A stretch of DNA of 57,428 nucleotides from Pseudomonas putida (GCF_028682175.1 NZ_JANHKS010000036.1:1-57428), one strand, 5' to 3'; counted from the first letter of the stretch, positions 25,878-34,725 are shown. Numbers and translations: made by a program. Notes: generated by a model from the letters alone, not told the origin.

Positions 25878-25899
25878 GGATGCACCTATTTTCTAGCCC

Positions 25900-26520
25900 T
25901 TACTTGGAGTAGAGCTCGACAATCAGGCTTTCGTTGATGTCGGCGGACAGATCACTGCGAGCTGGGACGCTTTTGAAAACGCCAGATTTCTTCTCAGTGT
26001 CTACTTCTACCCATTCTACGCGGCCACGTTGGGCACACAGATCGAGAGCCTGGACGATACGCAGTTGGTTTTTCGCTTTTTCGCGAATAGCAACGACGTC
26101 ACCAGCACGAACCTGGAAGGACGGAACGTTAACGGTTTTGCCGTTTACGCTAACCGACTTGTGCGATACCAGCTGACGCGATTCGGCACGAGTCGAACCG
26201 AAGCCCATACGGTATACAACGTTGTCCAGACGGCATTCGAGCAGTTGCAGCAGGTTCTCACCAGTAGCGCCTTTCTTGCCGGCAGCTTGCTTGTAGTAAC
26301 CGCTGAACTGACGCTCGAGAACGCCGTAGATACGACGGACTTTTTGCTTTTCACGCAGCTGGGTGCCGTAGTCGGACTGACGACCGCGGCGCTGGCCGTG
26401 GATGCCTGGGGCTGCTTCGATGTTGCACTTCGATTCGATAGCGCGCACGCCGCTCTTCAGGAAGAGATCGGTGCCTTCGCGACGAGCGAGTTTGCATTTT
26501 GGACCAATGTAACGAGCCAT
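25900..26520 (-). CDS. rpsD: 30S ribosomal protein S4
   Basis: 206 residues, starting ARYIGPKCKLARREGTDL. S4 nucleates 16S rRNA assembly and in E. coli represses the alpha operon. The S4 RNA-binding domain lies at about 95-155 (CRLDNVVYRMGFGSTRAESRQ). Only two separated cysteines (Cys9, Cys31) occur near the N-terminus, so it is the zinc-free type. Confidence 0.98.
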   Translation of the reverse strand: MARYIGPKCKLARREGTDLFLKSGVRAIESKCNIEAAPGIHGQRRGRQSDYGTQLREKQKVRRIYGVLERQFSGYYKQAAGKKGATGENLLQLLECRLDNVVYRMGFGSTRAESRQLVSHKSVSVNGKTVNVPSFQVRAGDVVAIREKAKNQLRIVQALDLCAQRGRVEWVEVDTEKKSGVFKSVPARSDLSADINESLIVELYSK

Positions 26521-26538
26521 TCTTTACAATCTCCTGGA

Positions 26539-26928
26539 TTACACGCGGCGCTTCTTCGGCGGACGGCACCCGTTGTGCGGGATTGGCGTCACGTCGGTGA
26601 TGCTGGCGATCTTGTAGCCACAGCCGTTCAAAGCACGGACAGCGGATTCACGACCCGGACCTGGGCCCTTGACGTTTACGTCGAGGTTTTTCAGGCCGTA
26701 TTCCAGCGCAGCTTGACCAGCACGCTCAGCAGCTACTTGAGCAGCGAACGGGGTGGACTTGCGGGAACCGCGGAAACCCGAGCCACCGGAGGTAGCCCAG
26801 GAAAGAGCGTTACCTTGACGGTCGGTAATGGTCACGATGGTGTTGTTAAAAGATGCATGGATGTGGGCGATGCCATCAACCACTGTCTTTTTAACTTTTT
26901 TACGAGGACGAGCAGCAGGTTTTGCCAT
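26539..26928 (-). CDS. rpsK: 30S ribosomal protein S11
   Basis: 129 residues with the S11 signature HASFNNTIVTITDRQGN and the ending NGCRPPKKRRV. It sits on the platform of the 30S subunit and contacts mRNA near the exit. Located between rpsM and rpsD. Confidence 0.98.
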   Translation of the reverse strand: MAKPAARPRKKVKKTVVDGIAHIHASFNNTIVTITDRQGNALSWATSGGSGFRGSRKSTPFAAQVAAERAGQAALEYGLKNLDVNVKGPGPGRESAVRALNGCGYKIASITDVTPIPHNGCRPPKKRRV

Positions 26929-26958
26929 GATTTAATTCCTGTCGATTCGCTGGGGCGA

Positions 26959-27315
26959 TTACTTGCGGATCGGCTTACGCGGACCTTTACGGGTACGCGC
27001 GTTGGTCTTGGTACGCTGACCGCGCACTGGAAGACCGCGACGATGACGCAGACCGCGGTAGCAACCGAGGTCCATCAAGCGCTTGATTTTCATGTTGATT
27101 TCGCGACGCAGGTCACCTTCAGTGGTGAACTTCGCGACTTCGCCACGCAGCGATTCAATCTGCTCATCGCTCAGATCTTTGATCTTTGCCGCCGGGTTAA
27201 CCCCGGTGGTAGCACAGATTTTCTGTGCAGTCGTGCGACCAACACCATAGATGTAGGTCAGCGAGATAACAGTATGCTTGTTATCTGGAATGTTAACGCC
27301 TGCAATACGGGCCAT
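26959..27315 (-). CDS. rpsM: 30S ribosomal protein S13
   Basis: 118 residues starting ARIAGVNIPDNKHTVISLTYI; the C-terminal basic tail ends RKGPRKPIRK. S13 lies in the 30S head and bridges to the 50S subunit and the P-site tRNA. It is the first gene of the alpha operon, behind a promoter at 27375-27403. Confidence 0.98.
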   Translation of the reverse strand: MARIAGVNIPDNKHTVISLTYIYGVGRTTAQKICATTGVNPAAKIKDLSDEQIESLRGEVAKFTTEGDLRREINMKIKRLMDLGCYRGLRHRRGLPVRGQRTKTNARTRKGPRKPIRK

Positions 27316-27374
27316 TCAGTGGGACTCCAATTGACAGCTACCTACGCCCCGGAAGCCAAGAAATAGGGCGCGAG

Positions 27375-27403
27375 ATAATATCGCTGTAATAACAAATAAT
27401 CAA
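27375..27403 (-). promoter_or_regulatory. Predicted alpha-operon promoter
   Basis: On the minus strand TTGATT (27398-27403), 17 bases, then TATTAT (27375-27380). Transcription would start near 27368, about 53 bases before rpsM. The -35 box directly follows the stem-loop that ends the spc operon. Confidence 0.7.
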
Positions 27404-27427
27404 CCCAGCAGCGCACTAGCTGCTGGG
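27404..27427 (-). terminator. Stem-loop at the spc/alpha boundary
   Basis: A perfect 9-base stem CCCAGCAGC / GCTGCTGGG with a 6-base loop, 19 bases after rpmJ. The sequence after it (TTGATTATTTGTTATT) is T-rich but broken, so termination is probably partial. Confidence 0.7.
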
Positions 27428-27445
27428 CTTTAGCACAGATCACAC

Positions 27446-27562
27446 TCAGCCTTGGCGCTGCTTGTGACGTGGTTCCGCGCTGCAAATTACTCGAACAACA
27501 CCTTCGCGGCGAATAATCTTGCAGTTACGGCACAGCTTTTTCACCGATGCACGAACTTTCAT
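27446..27562 (-). CDS. rpmJ: 50S ribosomal protein L36 (zinc-ribbon form)
   Basis: 38 residues, too short for most gene callers. It begins [20 protein letters not shown] and keeps the zinc ligands Cys11, Cys14, Cys27 and His32, so it is the C+ (zinc-binding) paralogue. Pseudomonads usually carry a second, zinc-free L36 under Zur control elsewhere; it is not in this window. It lies between secY and rpsM. Confidence 0.96.
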
Positions 27563-27590
27563 CACCAACTCCTCGAACCTTATGGGTGCT

Positions 27591-28922
27591 TCAGCGCAGC
27601 ATGCCGCTGCCGTAGCCCTTCAGGTTGGCTTTCTTCATCAGGGATTCATACTGGTGCGAAACGAGGTGAGATTGCACTTGGGACATGAAGTCCATCACAA
27701 CCACGACCACGATCAGCAACGAGGTCCCGCCAAGGTAGAACGGCACGTTTGCAGCCACCACCAGGAACTGGGGCAGCAGGCACACGGCCATCATATAAAG
27801 AGCACCGAACATGGTCAGACGAGTCAAAACGCCATCAATATAGCGTGCAGACTGCTCACCAGGACGGATACCCGGAATAAAGGCACCGGACTTCTTCAGG
27901 TTTTCCGCTACGTCTTTCGGATTGAACATCAACGCCGTATAGAAGAAGCAGAAGAAAATAATCCCTGCACTAAACAGCAGAATATTCAACGGCTGACCAG
28001 GAGCGATCGACTGCGAGATGTCCTGCAGCCAGCCCATACCTTCAGACTGACCGAACCAGGCACCCAACGAAGCCGGGAACAGCAAGATGCTGCTCGCAAA
28101 AATGGCCGGAATAACACCAGCCATGTTCACTTTCAGCGGCAGGTGGCTGGTCTGCGCAGCGAAGACCTTGCGGCCTTGCTGACGCTTGGCGTAGTGAACG
28201 GCGATACGACGCTGACCACGCTCAATGAACACCACGAAACCGATGATCGCTACTGCCAGCAAACCGATGGCGACCAGAGCGAAGATGTTGATATCGCCCT
28301 GACGTGCAGACTCGAAAGACTGTCCGATCGCTCTCGGAAGACCGGCGACGATACCCGAAAAAATCAACATCGAGATACCGTTACCTACACCGCGCTCTGT
28401 GATCTGCTCGCCCAGCCACATCATGAACAGCGCACCAGCCACGAAGGTGGTGACCGCCACGAAGTGGAAGCCGATATCTGCAGAGAAAGCAACGCCCTGA
28501 CCGGCCAGGCCAATGGACATGCCAATAGCTTGAACCAGAGCCAGGACGACGGTGCCATAGCGGGTGTATTGGCTGATCTTGCGACGACCAGCCTCACCTT
28601 CCTTCTTCAACTGCTCCAGCTGTGGGCTGACAGCGGTCATGAGCTGCATGATGATCGATGCCGAGATGTACGGCATGATCCCCAGTGCAAAAATGCTCAT
28701 GCGCTCCAGCGCACCACCGGAAAACATGTTGAACAAGCTAAGAATGGTCCCCTCATTCTGTCGAAACAGGTCCGCCAGCCGATCGGGGTTGATACCTGGA
28801 ACTGGGATATGCGCGCCGATCCGGTAGACGATAATCGCCAGGAACAGAAAACGCAGACGAGCCCAGAGCTCGGACAACCCGCCACTTTTGCTGAGCGCTG
28901 AGAGAGCACCTTGCTTAGCCAT
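27591..28922 (-). CDS. secY: Preprotein translocase subunit SecY
   Basis: 443 residues with ten membrane segments, the central channel of the SecYEG translocon. Landmarks are the N-terminal [25 protein letters not shown] (in part), the plug-domain region after segment 1, and the cytoplasmic loop [19 protein letters not shown] that contacts SecA and the ribosome. It starts 1 base after the rplO stop. Its partner SecE is encoded at the other end of the ribosomal block (54330-54698). Confidence 0.98.
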
Positions 28923-29354
28923 TTATTCCTCGAACTTGCCGCCAGCTGCTTCGATAGCCGCACGCGCACCTTTGGTGGCTGCGATACCTTTAAGGGTGAC
29001 TGCGCGAGTAACCTCACCGGACAGCATGATTTTCACGCGCTGTACGTTTTGGTTGATCACGTTGGCATCCTTCAGGGACTGCACAGTTACGACGCCTTCA
29101 ACTTTAGCCAGCTCGGAGGTGCGAACTTCTGCACGATCCATAGCCTTCAAAGAGACGAAGCCGAACTTTGGCAGACGACGATGCAACGGCTGTTGGCCGC
29201 CTTCGAAGCCCGGAGCGATGGTGCCACCGGAGCGGGAGGTCTGACCTTTGTGGCCGCGGCCACCGGTCTTGCCCAAACCACTACCGATACCACGACCCGG
29301 ACGATGCTTCTCGCGACGGGAACCCGGCGCTGGACTCAGATCATTGAGTTTCAT
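28923..29354 (-). CDS. rplO: 50S ribosomal protein L15
   Basis: 143 residues, beginning MKLNDLSPAPGSRREKHRPG and Gly-rich to about residue 55, as in all L15 proteins. It joins late in 50S assembly. Its stop abuts the secY start, and it follows rpmD by 3 bases. Confidence 0.98.
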   Translation of the reverse strand: MKLNDLSPAPGSRREKHRPGRGIGSGLGKTGGRGHKGQTSRSGGTIAPGFEGGQQPLHRRLPKFGFVSLKAMDRAEVRTSELAKVEGVVTVQSLKDANVINQNVQRVKIMLSGEVTRAVTLKGIAATKGARAAIEAAGGKFEE

Positions 29355-29357
29355 CGA

Positions 29358-29534
29358 TTAACCCTCGACGCGCAGCATGTAGTAAGCCTTGTTGATCATC
29401 CCACGGTTTTCCGGGGTGTCAGCGACTTCTACAGTGTGACCGATGCGACGCAGACCCAGACCCTTAACGCACAGTTTGTGGTTAGGGATACGGCCGGTCA
29501 TGCTTTTGATCAAAGTGACTTTAACGGTTGCCAT
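29358..29534 (-). CDS. rpmD: 50S ribosomal protein L30
   Basis: 58 residues, below the usual length cut-off. It begins MATVKVTLIKSMTGRIPNHK and ends with AYYMLRVEG. The start is 2 bases from the rpsE stop and the stop is 3 bases from rplO, the standard spc order. Confidence 0.97.
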   Translation of the reverse strand: MATVKVTLIKSMTGRIPNHKLCVKGLGLRRIGHTVEVADTPENRGMINKAYYMLRVEG

Positions 29535-29536
29535 GA

Positions 29537-30037
29537 TCAGATGATCTCCTGAACGTTCAGGCCGCGCTTGGCAGCGATGGACTCAGGCGATTGCATCGAC
29601 TTCAGACCCTTGAACGTTGCGTGAACAACGTTGACCGGGTTGGTCGAACCGTAGCACTTGGCCAGGACGTTCTGAACGCCGGCTACTTCCAGGACAGCAC
29701 GCATTGCGCCGCCGGCGATGATGCCGGTACCTTCGGAAGCAGGCTGCATGTAAACCTTCGAAGCGCCGTGGGCGGACTTCATGGCGTACTGCAGGGTGGT
29801 GCCGTTCAGATCAACCTGGATCATGTTGCGGCGAGCAGCTTCCATCGCCTTCTGGATCGCAGCAGGCACTTCACGCGACTTGCCACGGCCAAAGCCAACA
29901 CGCCCTTTACCATCACCAACCACGGTCAACGCGGTGAAAGTGAAGATACGGCCGCCTTTTACGGTTTTTGCTACGCGATTAACCTGGACCAGCTTCTCGA
30001 TGTAGCCTTCGTCGCGTTTTTGGTCGTTATTTGCCAT
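29537..30037 (-). CDS. rpsE: 30S ribosomal protein S5
   Basis: 166 residues with the double-stranded-RNA-binding-like N-terminal domain (EKLVQVNRVAKTVKGGRIF) and the C-terminal S5 fold. The loop GKGRVGFGRGKSREVP, the site of spectinomycin-resistance changes in other bacteria, looks wild type. Confidence 0.98.
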   Translation of the reverse strand: MANNDQKRDEGYIEKLVQVNRVAKTVKGGRIFTFTALTVVGDGKGRVGFGRGKSREVPAAIQKAMEAARRNMIQVDLNGTTLQYAMKSAHGASKVYMQPASEGTGIIAGGAMRAVLEVAGVQNVLAKCYGSTNPVNVVHATFKGLKSMQSPESIAAKRGLNVQEII

Positions 30038-30040
30038 AAC

Positions 30041-30391
30041 TTAGAACTCCAGCCCGCCTTCACGAGCAGCATCAGCCAGCGCCTTGACGCGACCGTGGTA
30101 CTTGAAGCCGGAACGATCAAAAGCCACTTGAGATACACCGGCGGCTTTCGCACGCTCAGCGATCAGCTGGCCAACTTTAGTGGCCGCGTCGATGTTGCCG
30201 GTGGCACCATCACGCAGTTCCTTGTCCAAAGTCGAGGCGTTTGCCAAGACTTTGCTGCCGTCGGCCGAAATGACCTGGGCGTAGATGTGCTGCGAAGAGC
30301 GGTACACGCAGAGACGCACGACTTCGAGTTCGTGCATTTTCAGGCGTGCTTTGCGAGCGCGACGCAGTCGGGTAACTTTTTTGACGGTCAT
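30041..30391 (-). CDS. rplR: 50S ribosomal protein L18
   Basis: 116 residues, starting with a basic tail (KVTRLRRARKARLKMHELEV) and containing AKAAGVSQVAFDRSGFKYHG. It binds 5S rRNA with L5. Three bases separate it from rpsE. Confidence 0.98.
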   Translation of the reverse strand: MTVKKVTRLRRARKARLKMHELEVVRLCVYRSSQHIYAQVISADGSKVLANASTLDKELRDGATGNIDAATKVGQLIAERAKAAGVSQVAFDRSGFKYHGRVKALADAAREGGLEF

Positions 30392-30401
30392 TTGCTATGC
30401 C

Positions 30402-30935
30402 CTACTTCTTCTTGGCTTCTTTACGACGGACAACTTCGTCCGCGTAACGCACGCCTTTGCCTTTGTACGGCTCTGGACGACGGAAGTCGCGGATTTCCGC
30501 GGCCACTTGACCAACCAGCTGCTTGTCGATGCCCTTGATCAGGATATCGGTCTGGTTTGGAGTCTCAGCGGTGACGCCTTCCGGCAGTTCGTAATCCACT
30601 GGGTGCGAGAAGCCGAGTGCCAGGTTCAGAATCTGACCCTTTGCCTGCGCCTTGTAACCAACACCGACCAGCTGGAGCTTGCGCTCGAAGCCTTGGCTTA
30701 CGCCCTGGACCATGTTATTGACCAAAGCACGAGTGGTACCGGCCATTGCACGAGTCTGCTGGTCGCCATTGCGGGCGGCGAAACGCAGCTCGCCAGCTTC
30801 CTGGACTACTTCAACGGACGAGTGAACGTTCAGGTCCAGAGTACCCTTGGTACCCTTTACCGAAAGTTGCTGACCGGCGATCTTGACTTCAACGCCTGCG
30901 GGCAACTTAACGGGGTTCTTAGCTACGCGTGACAT
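30402..30935 (-). CDS. rplF: 50S ribosomal protein L6
   Basis: 177 residues, two repeats of the L6 fold, beginning MSRVAKNPVKLPAGVEVKI and ending in the signature PEPYKGKGVRYADEVVRRKE. It lies near the factor-binding site of the 50S subunit. Confidence 0.98.
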   Translation of the reverse strand: MSRVAKNPVKLPAGVEVKIAGQQLSVKGTKGTLDLNVHSSVEVVQEAGELRFAARNGDQQTRAMAGTTRALVNNMVQGVSQGFERKLQLVGVGYKAQAKGQILNLALGFSHPVDYELPEGVTAETPNQTDILIKGIDKQLVGQVAAEIRDFRRPEPYKGKGVRYADEVVRRKEAKKK

Positions 30936-30947
30936 GCTTATCCCCCC

Positions 30948-31340
30948 TTAGAACACTGTGCAAAGCACTTCGCCGCCGACACCGGCAGCGCGCGCAGCAC
31001 GATCCGTCATCACACCTTTGTTGGTGGAGACGATAGACACACCGAGACCGCCACGAACTTTTGGCAGATCATCGACGGACTTGTACTGGCGCAGGCCTGG
31101 ACGGCTGACGCGCTTCACTTCTTCGATAACCGGACGGCCTTCGAAGTACTTCAGCTCGATAGAGAGCAACGGTTTGGTTTCGCTGCTGATCTGGTAACCC
31201 GCGATGTAACCTTCGTCCTTCAGGACTTTGGCTACAGCCACCTTCAAAGTGGAGGATGGCATGCTTACGACGGGCTTTTCGGCCATCTGGGCATTACGGA
31301 TACGAGTTAGCATGTCCGCTAACGGGTCCTGCATACTCAT
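30948..31340 (-). CDS. rpsH: 30S ribosomal protein S8
   Basis: 130 residues, starting SMQDPLADMLTRIRNAQMA and ending GVGGEVLCTVF. S8 binds helix 21 of 16S rRNA; in E. coli it also represses the spc operon by binding a mimic in its mRNA. Here rpsH is preceded by a 213-base spacer with its own promoter-like sequence and stem-loops, so the control point may have moved to just before its own gene. Confidence 0.98.
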   Translation of the reverse strand: MSMQDPLADMLTRIRNAQMAEKPVVSMPSSTLKVAVAKVLKDEGYIAGYQISSETKPLLSIELKYFEGRPVIEEVKRVSRPGLRQYKSVDDLPKVRGGLGVSIVSTNKGVMTDRAARAAGVGGEVLCTVF

Positions 31341-31439
31341 GGGCTAGACGCTCCTGATACAAATAAAATGAGCCTTTCGGCTACAACGTTCGCCTGGAAA
31401 TTCCGGCCACGTGAAAACACGGGCTCTGGCGAGCCGGCA

Positions 31440-31468
31440 ATTCTAGACGTACGCCACAAACGAATCAA
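31440..31468 (-). promoter_or_regulatory. Predicted internal promoter of the spc operon (before rpsH)
   Basis: On the minus strand TTGATT (31463-31468), 17 bases, then TAGAAT (31440-31445), the same -10 as the S10 promoter. The -35 lies inside the 3' arm of the inverted repeat 31462-31489. The start would be near 31433, giving a leader of about 90 bases before rpsH. Confidence 0.58.
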
Positions 31469-31489
31469 GCCCCAAAAGGGGCTTGATTC
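31462..31489. repeat. Perfect 12-base inverted repeat between rpsN and rpsH
   Basis: GAATCAAGCCCC, AAAA, GGGGCTTGATTC form a very stable hairpin. The trailing minus-strand sequence (GTTTGTGG) is a poor T-run, so it is at best a partial terminator or a processing site. It overlaps the candidate -35 box for rpsH. Confidence 0.85.
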
Positions 31490-31503
31490 AGATTCAGGCG
31501 TTA

Positions 31504-31535
31504 CGCCGGTCGGGTTCCGGAGATCCCGAACGGCG
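31504..31535. other. Second stem-loop after rpsN
   Basis: Arms CGCCGGTCGGG and CCCGAACGGCG with one internal mismatch and a 10-base loop containing TCCGGA. It lies 19 bases after the rpsN stop and may stabilise the upstream transcript end. Confidence 0.6.
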
Positions 31536-31553
31536 TTGCGCGAGAAGTGCGGC

Positions 31554-31859
31554 TTACCAGCTGGCTTTAACCAGACCTGGTACGTCACCACGCATGGCGG
31601 CTTCACGCAGCTTGTTACGGCCCAGGCCGAACTTGCGGTAAACACCGTGCGGACGACCAGTCAGGCGGCAACGGTTACGCATGCGCGAGGCGCTTGCGTC
31701 ACGTGGTTGCTTCTGCAGGGCAACTGTCGCTTCCCAACGTGCTTCTGGACTTGCGTTCAGGTCGACGATGATTGCTTTCAGTGCTGCACGCTTGGTGGCG
31801 TACTTGGCAACGGTGAGCTGACGCTTCAGCTCACGGTTTTTCATGCTCTTCTTGGCCAT
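31554..31859 (-). CDS. rpsN: 30S ribosomal protein S14 (zinc-free form)
   Basis: 101 residues from [14 protein letters not shown]; an in-frame upstream extension is not part of the family. It has no CXXC pairs, so it is the C- type that needs no zinc. It follows rplE by 13 bases and is followed by the unusual 213-base spacer. Confidence 0.97.
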
Positions 31860-31872
31860 GGTCCTACTCCAA

Positions 31873-32412
31873 TCAGTTGCGGAACGGGAACTTGAAAGCA
31901 CGCAGCAGTGCGCGACCTTCTTCGTCCGTACGAGCAGTGGTGGTCAGGGTAATGTCCAGACCGCGCAGGGCATCGATCTTGTCGTAGTCGATCTCCGGGA
32001 AGATGATCTGCTCTTTCACGCCCATGCTGTAGTTGCCACGACCATCGAAGGACTTGGCATTCAGGCCGCGGAAGTCGCGAACCCGAGGCAGGGAGATCGA
32101 CAGCAGACGATCCAGGAACTCGTACATACGCTCACGGCGCAGGGTCACTTTGACGCCGATCGGCCAACCTTCGCGGACTTTGAAGCCTGCGATGGATTTG
32201 CGAGCGTAGGTCACAACGACTTTCTGGCCGGTGATCTTTTCCAGGTCAGCAACAGCGTGCTCGATGACTTTCTTGTCGCCGATCGCTTCGCCCAGACCCA
32301 TGTTCAGGGTGATCTTGGTAACGCGTGGAACTTCCATCACGTTCTCAAGCTTAAGTTCTTCCTTAAGCTTGGGTGCGATTTCTTTCCAGTAAATCTCTTT
32401 CAGTCGTGCCAT
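31873..32412 (-). CDS. rplE: 50S ribosomal protein L5
   Basis: 179 residues starting [20 protein letters not shown], with the L5 signature around TLNMGLGEA. It binds 5S rRNA and touches the P-site tRNA. In E. coli the S8 repressor site overlaps this start; I do not see an obvious copy here. Confidence 0.98.
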
Positions 32413-32434
32413 GGTCTCATCTACCTAGCAGTGT

Positions 32435-32749
32435 TCAAGCATCAACCGCTTTTTGGGTCGACTTGAAGACACGAATTTTTTTGCCGTCTTCAACTTTGAA
32501 ACCAACGCGGTCAGCCTTGTTGGTTGCGCCGTTGAAAATGGCGACGTTAGAAGCGTGCAGTGGCGCTTCTTTCTCGACGATACCGCCCTGTACGCCCGAC
32601 ATCGGGTTAGGCTTGGTATGACGCTTCACCAGGTTGATCCCACCAACGACCAGACGGTCGTCAGCGAGAACCTTGAGCACCTTACCGCGCTTGCCTTTGT
32701 CTTTGCCGGCGATCACGATGATCTCGTCGTCACGACGAATCTTTTGCAT
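32435..32749 (-). CDS. rplX: 50S ribosomal protein L24
   Basis: 104 residues with a KOW motif at the start (DDEIIVIAGKDKGKRGKVLK). L24 starts 50S assembly at the 5' end of 23S rRNA. Placed between rplN and rplE. Confidence 0.98.
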   Translation of the reverse strand: MQKIRRDDEIIVIAGKDKGKRGKVLKVLADDRLVVGGINLVKRHTKPNPMSGVQGGIVEKEAPLHASNVAIFNGATNKADRVGFKVEDGKKIRVFKSTQKAVDA

Positions 32750-32760
32750 GTCGGATCTCC

Positions 32761-33129
32761 TTACAGCACTTCTGGGGCGAGCGAGACGATCTTCATGAAC
32801 TTCTCAGTACGAAGTTCACGGGTCACTGGCCCAAAGATACGGGTGCCGATCGGCTCTTGCTTGTTGTTCAACAGAACAGCAGCGTTGCCATCGAAGCGGA
32901 TGATGGAGCCGTCTGCACGACGAACACCGTGGCGAGTGCGGACTACAACAGCAGTCATCACCTGGCCTTTCTTCACCTTACCGCGCGGAATTGCTTCCTT
33001 GACGGTCACTTTGATGATGTCACCGATACCAGCGTAACGACGATGGGAGCCACCCAGCACCTTGATGCACATAACGCGGCGAGCGCCGCTGTTATCGGCC
33101 ACATCGAGCATGGATTGAGTCTGAATCAT
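32761..33129 (-). CDS. rplN: 50S ribosomal protein L14
   Basis: 122 residues, beginning MIQTQSMLDVADNSGARRVM. It forms part of the bridge between the subunits. By convention it opens the spc operon; only 23 bases separate it from rpsQ and no promoter stands out there, so it probably continues from S10. Confidence 0.98.
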   Translation of the reverse strand: MIQTQSMLDVADNSGARRVMCIKVLGGSHRRYAGIGDIIKVTVKEAIPRGKVKKGQVMTAVVVRTRHGVRRADGSIIRFDGNAAVLLNNKQEPIGTRIFGPVTRELRTEKFMKIVSLAPEVL

Positions 33130-33152
33130 ATAATTTCTCCGACCCTTAGCCC

Positions 33153-33419
33153 TTAGACTTCCACAGCGCGTTCGAGAACATCAACCAGGGCCCAAGACTT
33201 GGTCTTGGCCATCGGACGAGTTTCACGGATAGTGACCTTGTCGCCGATGTGGCACTGATTGGTTTCGTCGTGCGCGTGCAGCTTAGTCGAACGCTTAACG
33301 TATTTACCGTAGATAGGGTGCTTGACGCGACGCTCGATCAGTACGGTGATGGTCTTGTCCATCTTGTCGCTGACGACACGGCCAGTCAGCGTACGGACGG
33401 TTTTTTCGGCTTCAGCCAT
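33153..33419 (-). CDS. rpsQ: 30S ribosomal protein S17
   Basis: 88 residues, OB fold with the signature TGRVVSDKMDKTITVLIER. Last gene of the S10 operon in the E. coli sense, 2 bases after rpmC. Confidence 0.98.
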   Translation of the reverse strand: MAEAEKTVRTLTGRVVSDKMDKTITVLIERRVKHPIYGKYVKRSTKLHAHDETNQCHIGDKVTIRETRPMAKTKSWALVDVLERAVEV

Positions 33420-33421
33420 GA

Positions 33422-33613
33422 TTACTTACCTGCCTGCTGGTTGAGCACAGTCTTCACGCGAGCGATGTCACGCTTAACTTGCGAGAGCAGGTGAGACTGC
33501 CCCAACTGGCCAGTTGCTTTCTGCATACGCAGATTGAACTGGTCGCGCAGCAAGCCGAGCAGTTGCTCGTTCAGTTGCTGTGCTGATTTTTCACGAAGTT
33601 CATTCGCTTTCAT
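33422..33613 (-). CDS. rpmC: 50S ribosomal protein L29
   Basis: 63 residues of two long helices ([20 protein letters not shown]). The ATG shares its first base with the stop of rplP (TGATG), so translation is coupled; a GTG one codon earlier is also possible. It sits at the tunnel exit beside L23. Confidence 0.97.
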
Positions 33614-34026
33614 CACATCACCGTCCGCTTAACAAAGGAGGTGGCGAGTGGCAGCTTCGCAGCAGCCAGGGCAAATGCCTCACGCGCCAACTCTTCGGAA
33701 ACACCCTCGATCTCGTACAGGACTTTGCCTGGCTGGATCTGGGCAACCCAGTACTCCACGTTACCCTTACCTTTACCCATCCGAACCTCGAGAGGTTTTT
33801 TGGAGATCGGCTTGTCCGGGAAAACACGGATCCAGATCTTGCCGCCACGCTTAACGTGACGGGTCAGAGCACGACGTGCAGACTCGATCTGACGGGCGGT
33901 GAGACGACCACGAGCAACAGACTTCAGCGCGAACTCGCCGAAGCTGACTTTGCTACCGCGCAGTGCCAGACCACGGTTGTGGCCGGTCATCTGCTTGCGG
34001 AACTTCGTACGCTTTGGTTGCAACAT
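33613..34026 (-). CDS. rplP: 50S ribosomal protein L16
   Basis: 137 residues, starting [20 protein letters not shown]. It lies near the peptidyl transferase centre and the A-site tRNA. Its stop overlaps the start of rpmC by one base. Confidence 0.98.
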
Positions 34027-34038
34027 TTGGCGTACCCC

Positions 34039-34725
34039 TTACTTGGCAGCTTTTTTACGAGGCGCTGGTGCTTGAGGTTTCAGTTCTTCCTGGCGACCAC
34101 CAATTACTTCGCCTTTGAAGATCCAAACCTTGACACCGATCACACCGTAAGTGGTGTGAGCTTCGTAGGTGGCATAGTCGATATCGGCACGCAGGGTGTG
34201 CAGTGGCACACGACCTTCGCGATACCATTCAGTACGTGCGATTTCAGCACCGCCGAGACGACCGCTCACTTGGATTTTGATGCCTTTGGCACCAATGCGC
34301 ATGGCGTTCTGTACGGCGCGCTTCATGGCGCGACGGAACATCACACGACGCTCCAGCTGCTGAGCTACGCTCTGAGCAACCAGCATACCGTCAAGTTCCG
34401 GCTTGCGGATCTCTTCGATATTGATGTGCACAGGCACACCCATTTGCTTGGTCAGGTCCTGACGCAGTTTTTCAACATCTTCACCTTTCTTCCCGATAAC
34501 GATACCTGGACGAGCGGTGTGGATGGTGATGCGTGCAGTTTGAGCCGGACGATGGATATCGATACGGCTAACGGACGCGCTTTTTAGTTTGTCTTGGAGA
34601 TACTCACGCACATTCAGATCTGCGAGCAAATAGTCCGCATAAGTCCGACCGTCTGCGTACCAGACGGAGGTGTGCTCCTTGACGATTCCCAGGCGAATGC
34701 CAATGGGATGTACTTTCTGACCCAT
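34039..34725 (-). CDS. rpsC: 30S ribosomal protein S3
   Basis: 228 residues from MGQKVHPIGIRLGIVKEHTS; a longer in-frame reading to 34809 runs into rplV and is rejected. A KH domain with GKKGEDVEKLR lies at about 40-105. S3 guards the mRNA entry tunnel. The Lys/Ala/Pro-rich tail ends APAPRKKAAK. Confidence 0.98.
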   Translation of the reverse strand: MGQKVHPIGIRLGIVKEHTSVWYADGRTYADYLLADLNVREYLQDKLKSASVSRIDIHRPAQTARITIHTARPGIVIGKKGEDVEKLRQDLTKQMGVPVHINIEEIRKPELDGMLVAQSVAQQLERRVMFRRAMKRAVQNAMRIGAKGIKIQVSGRLGGAEIARTEWYREGRVPLHTLRADIDYATYEAHTTYGVIGVKVWIFKGEVIGGRQEELKPQAPAPRKKAAK

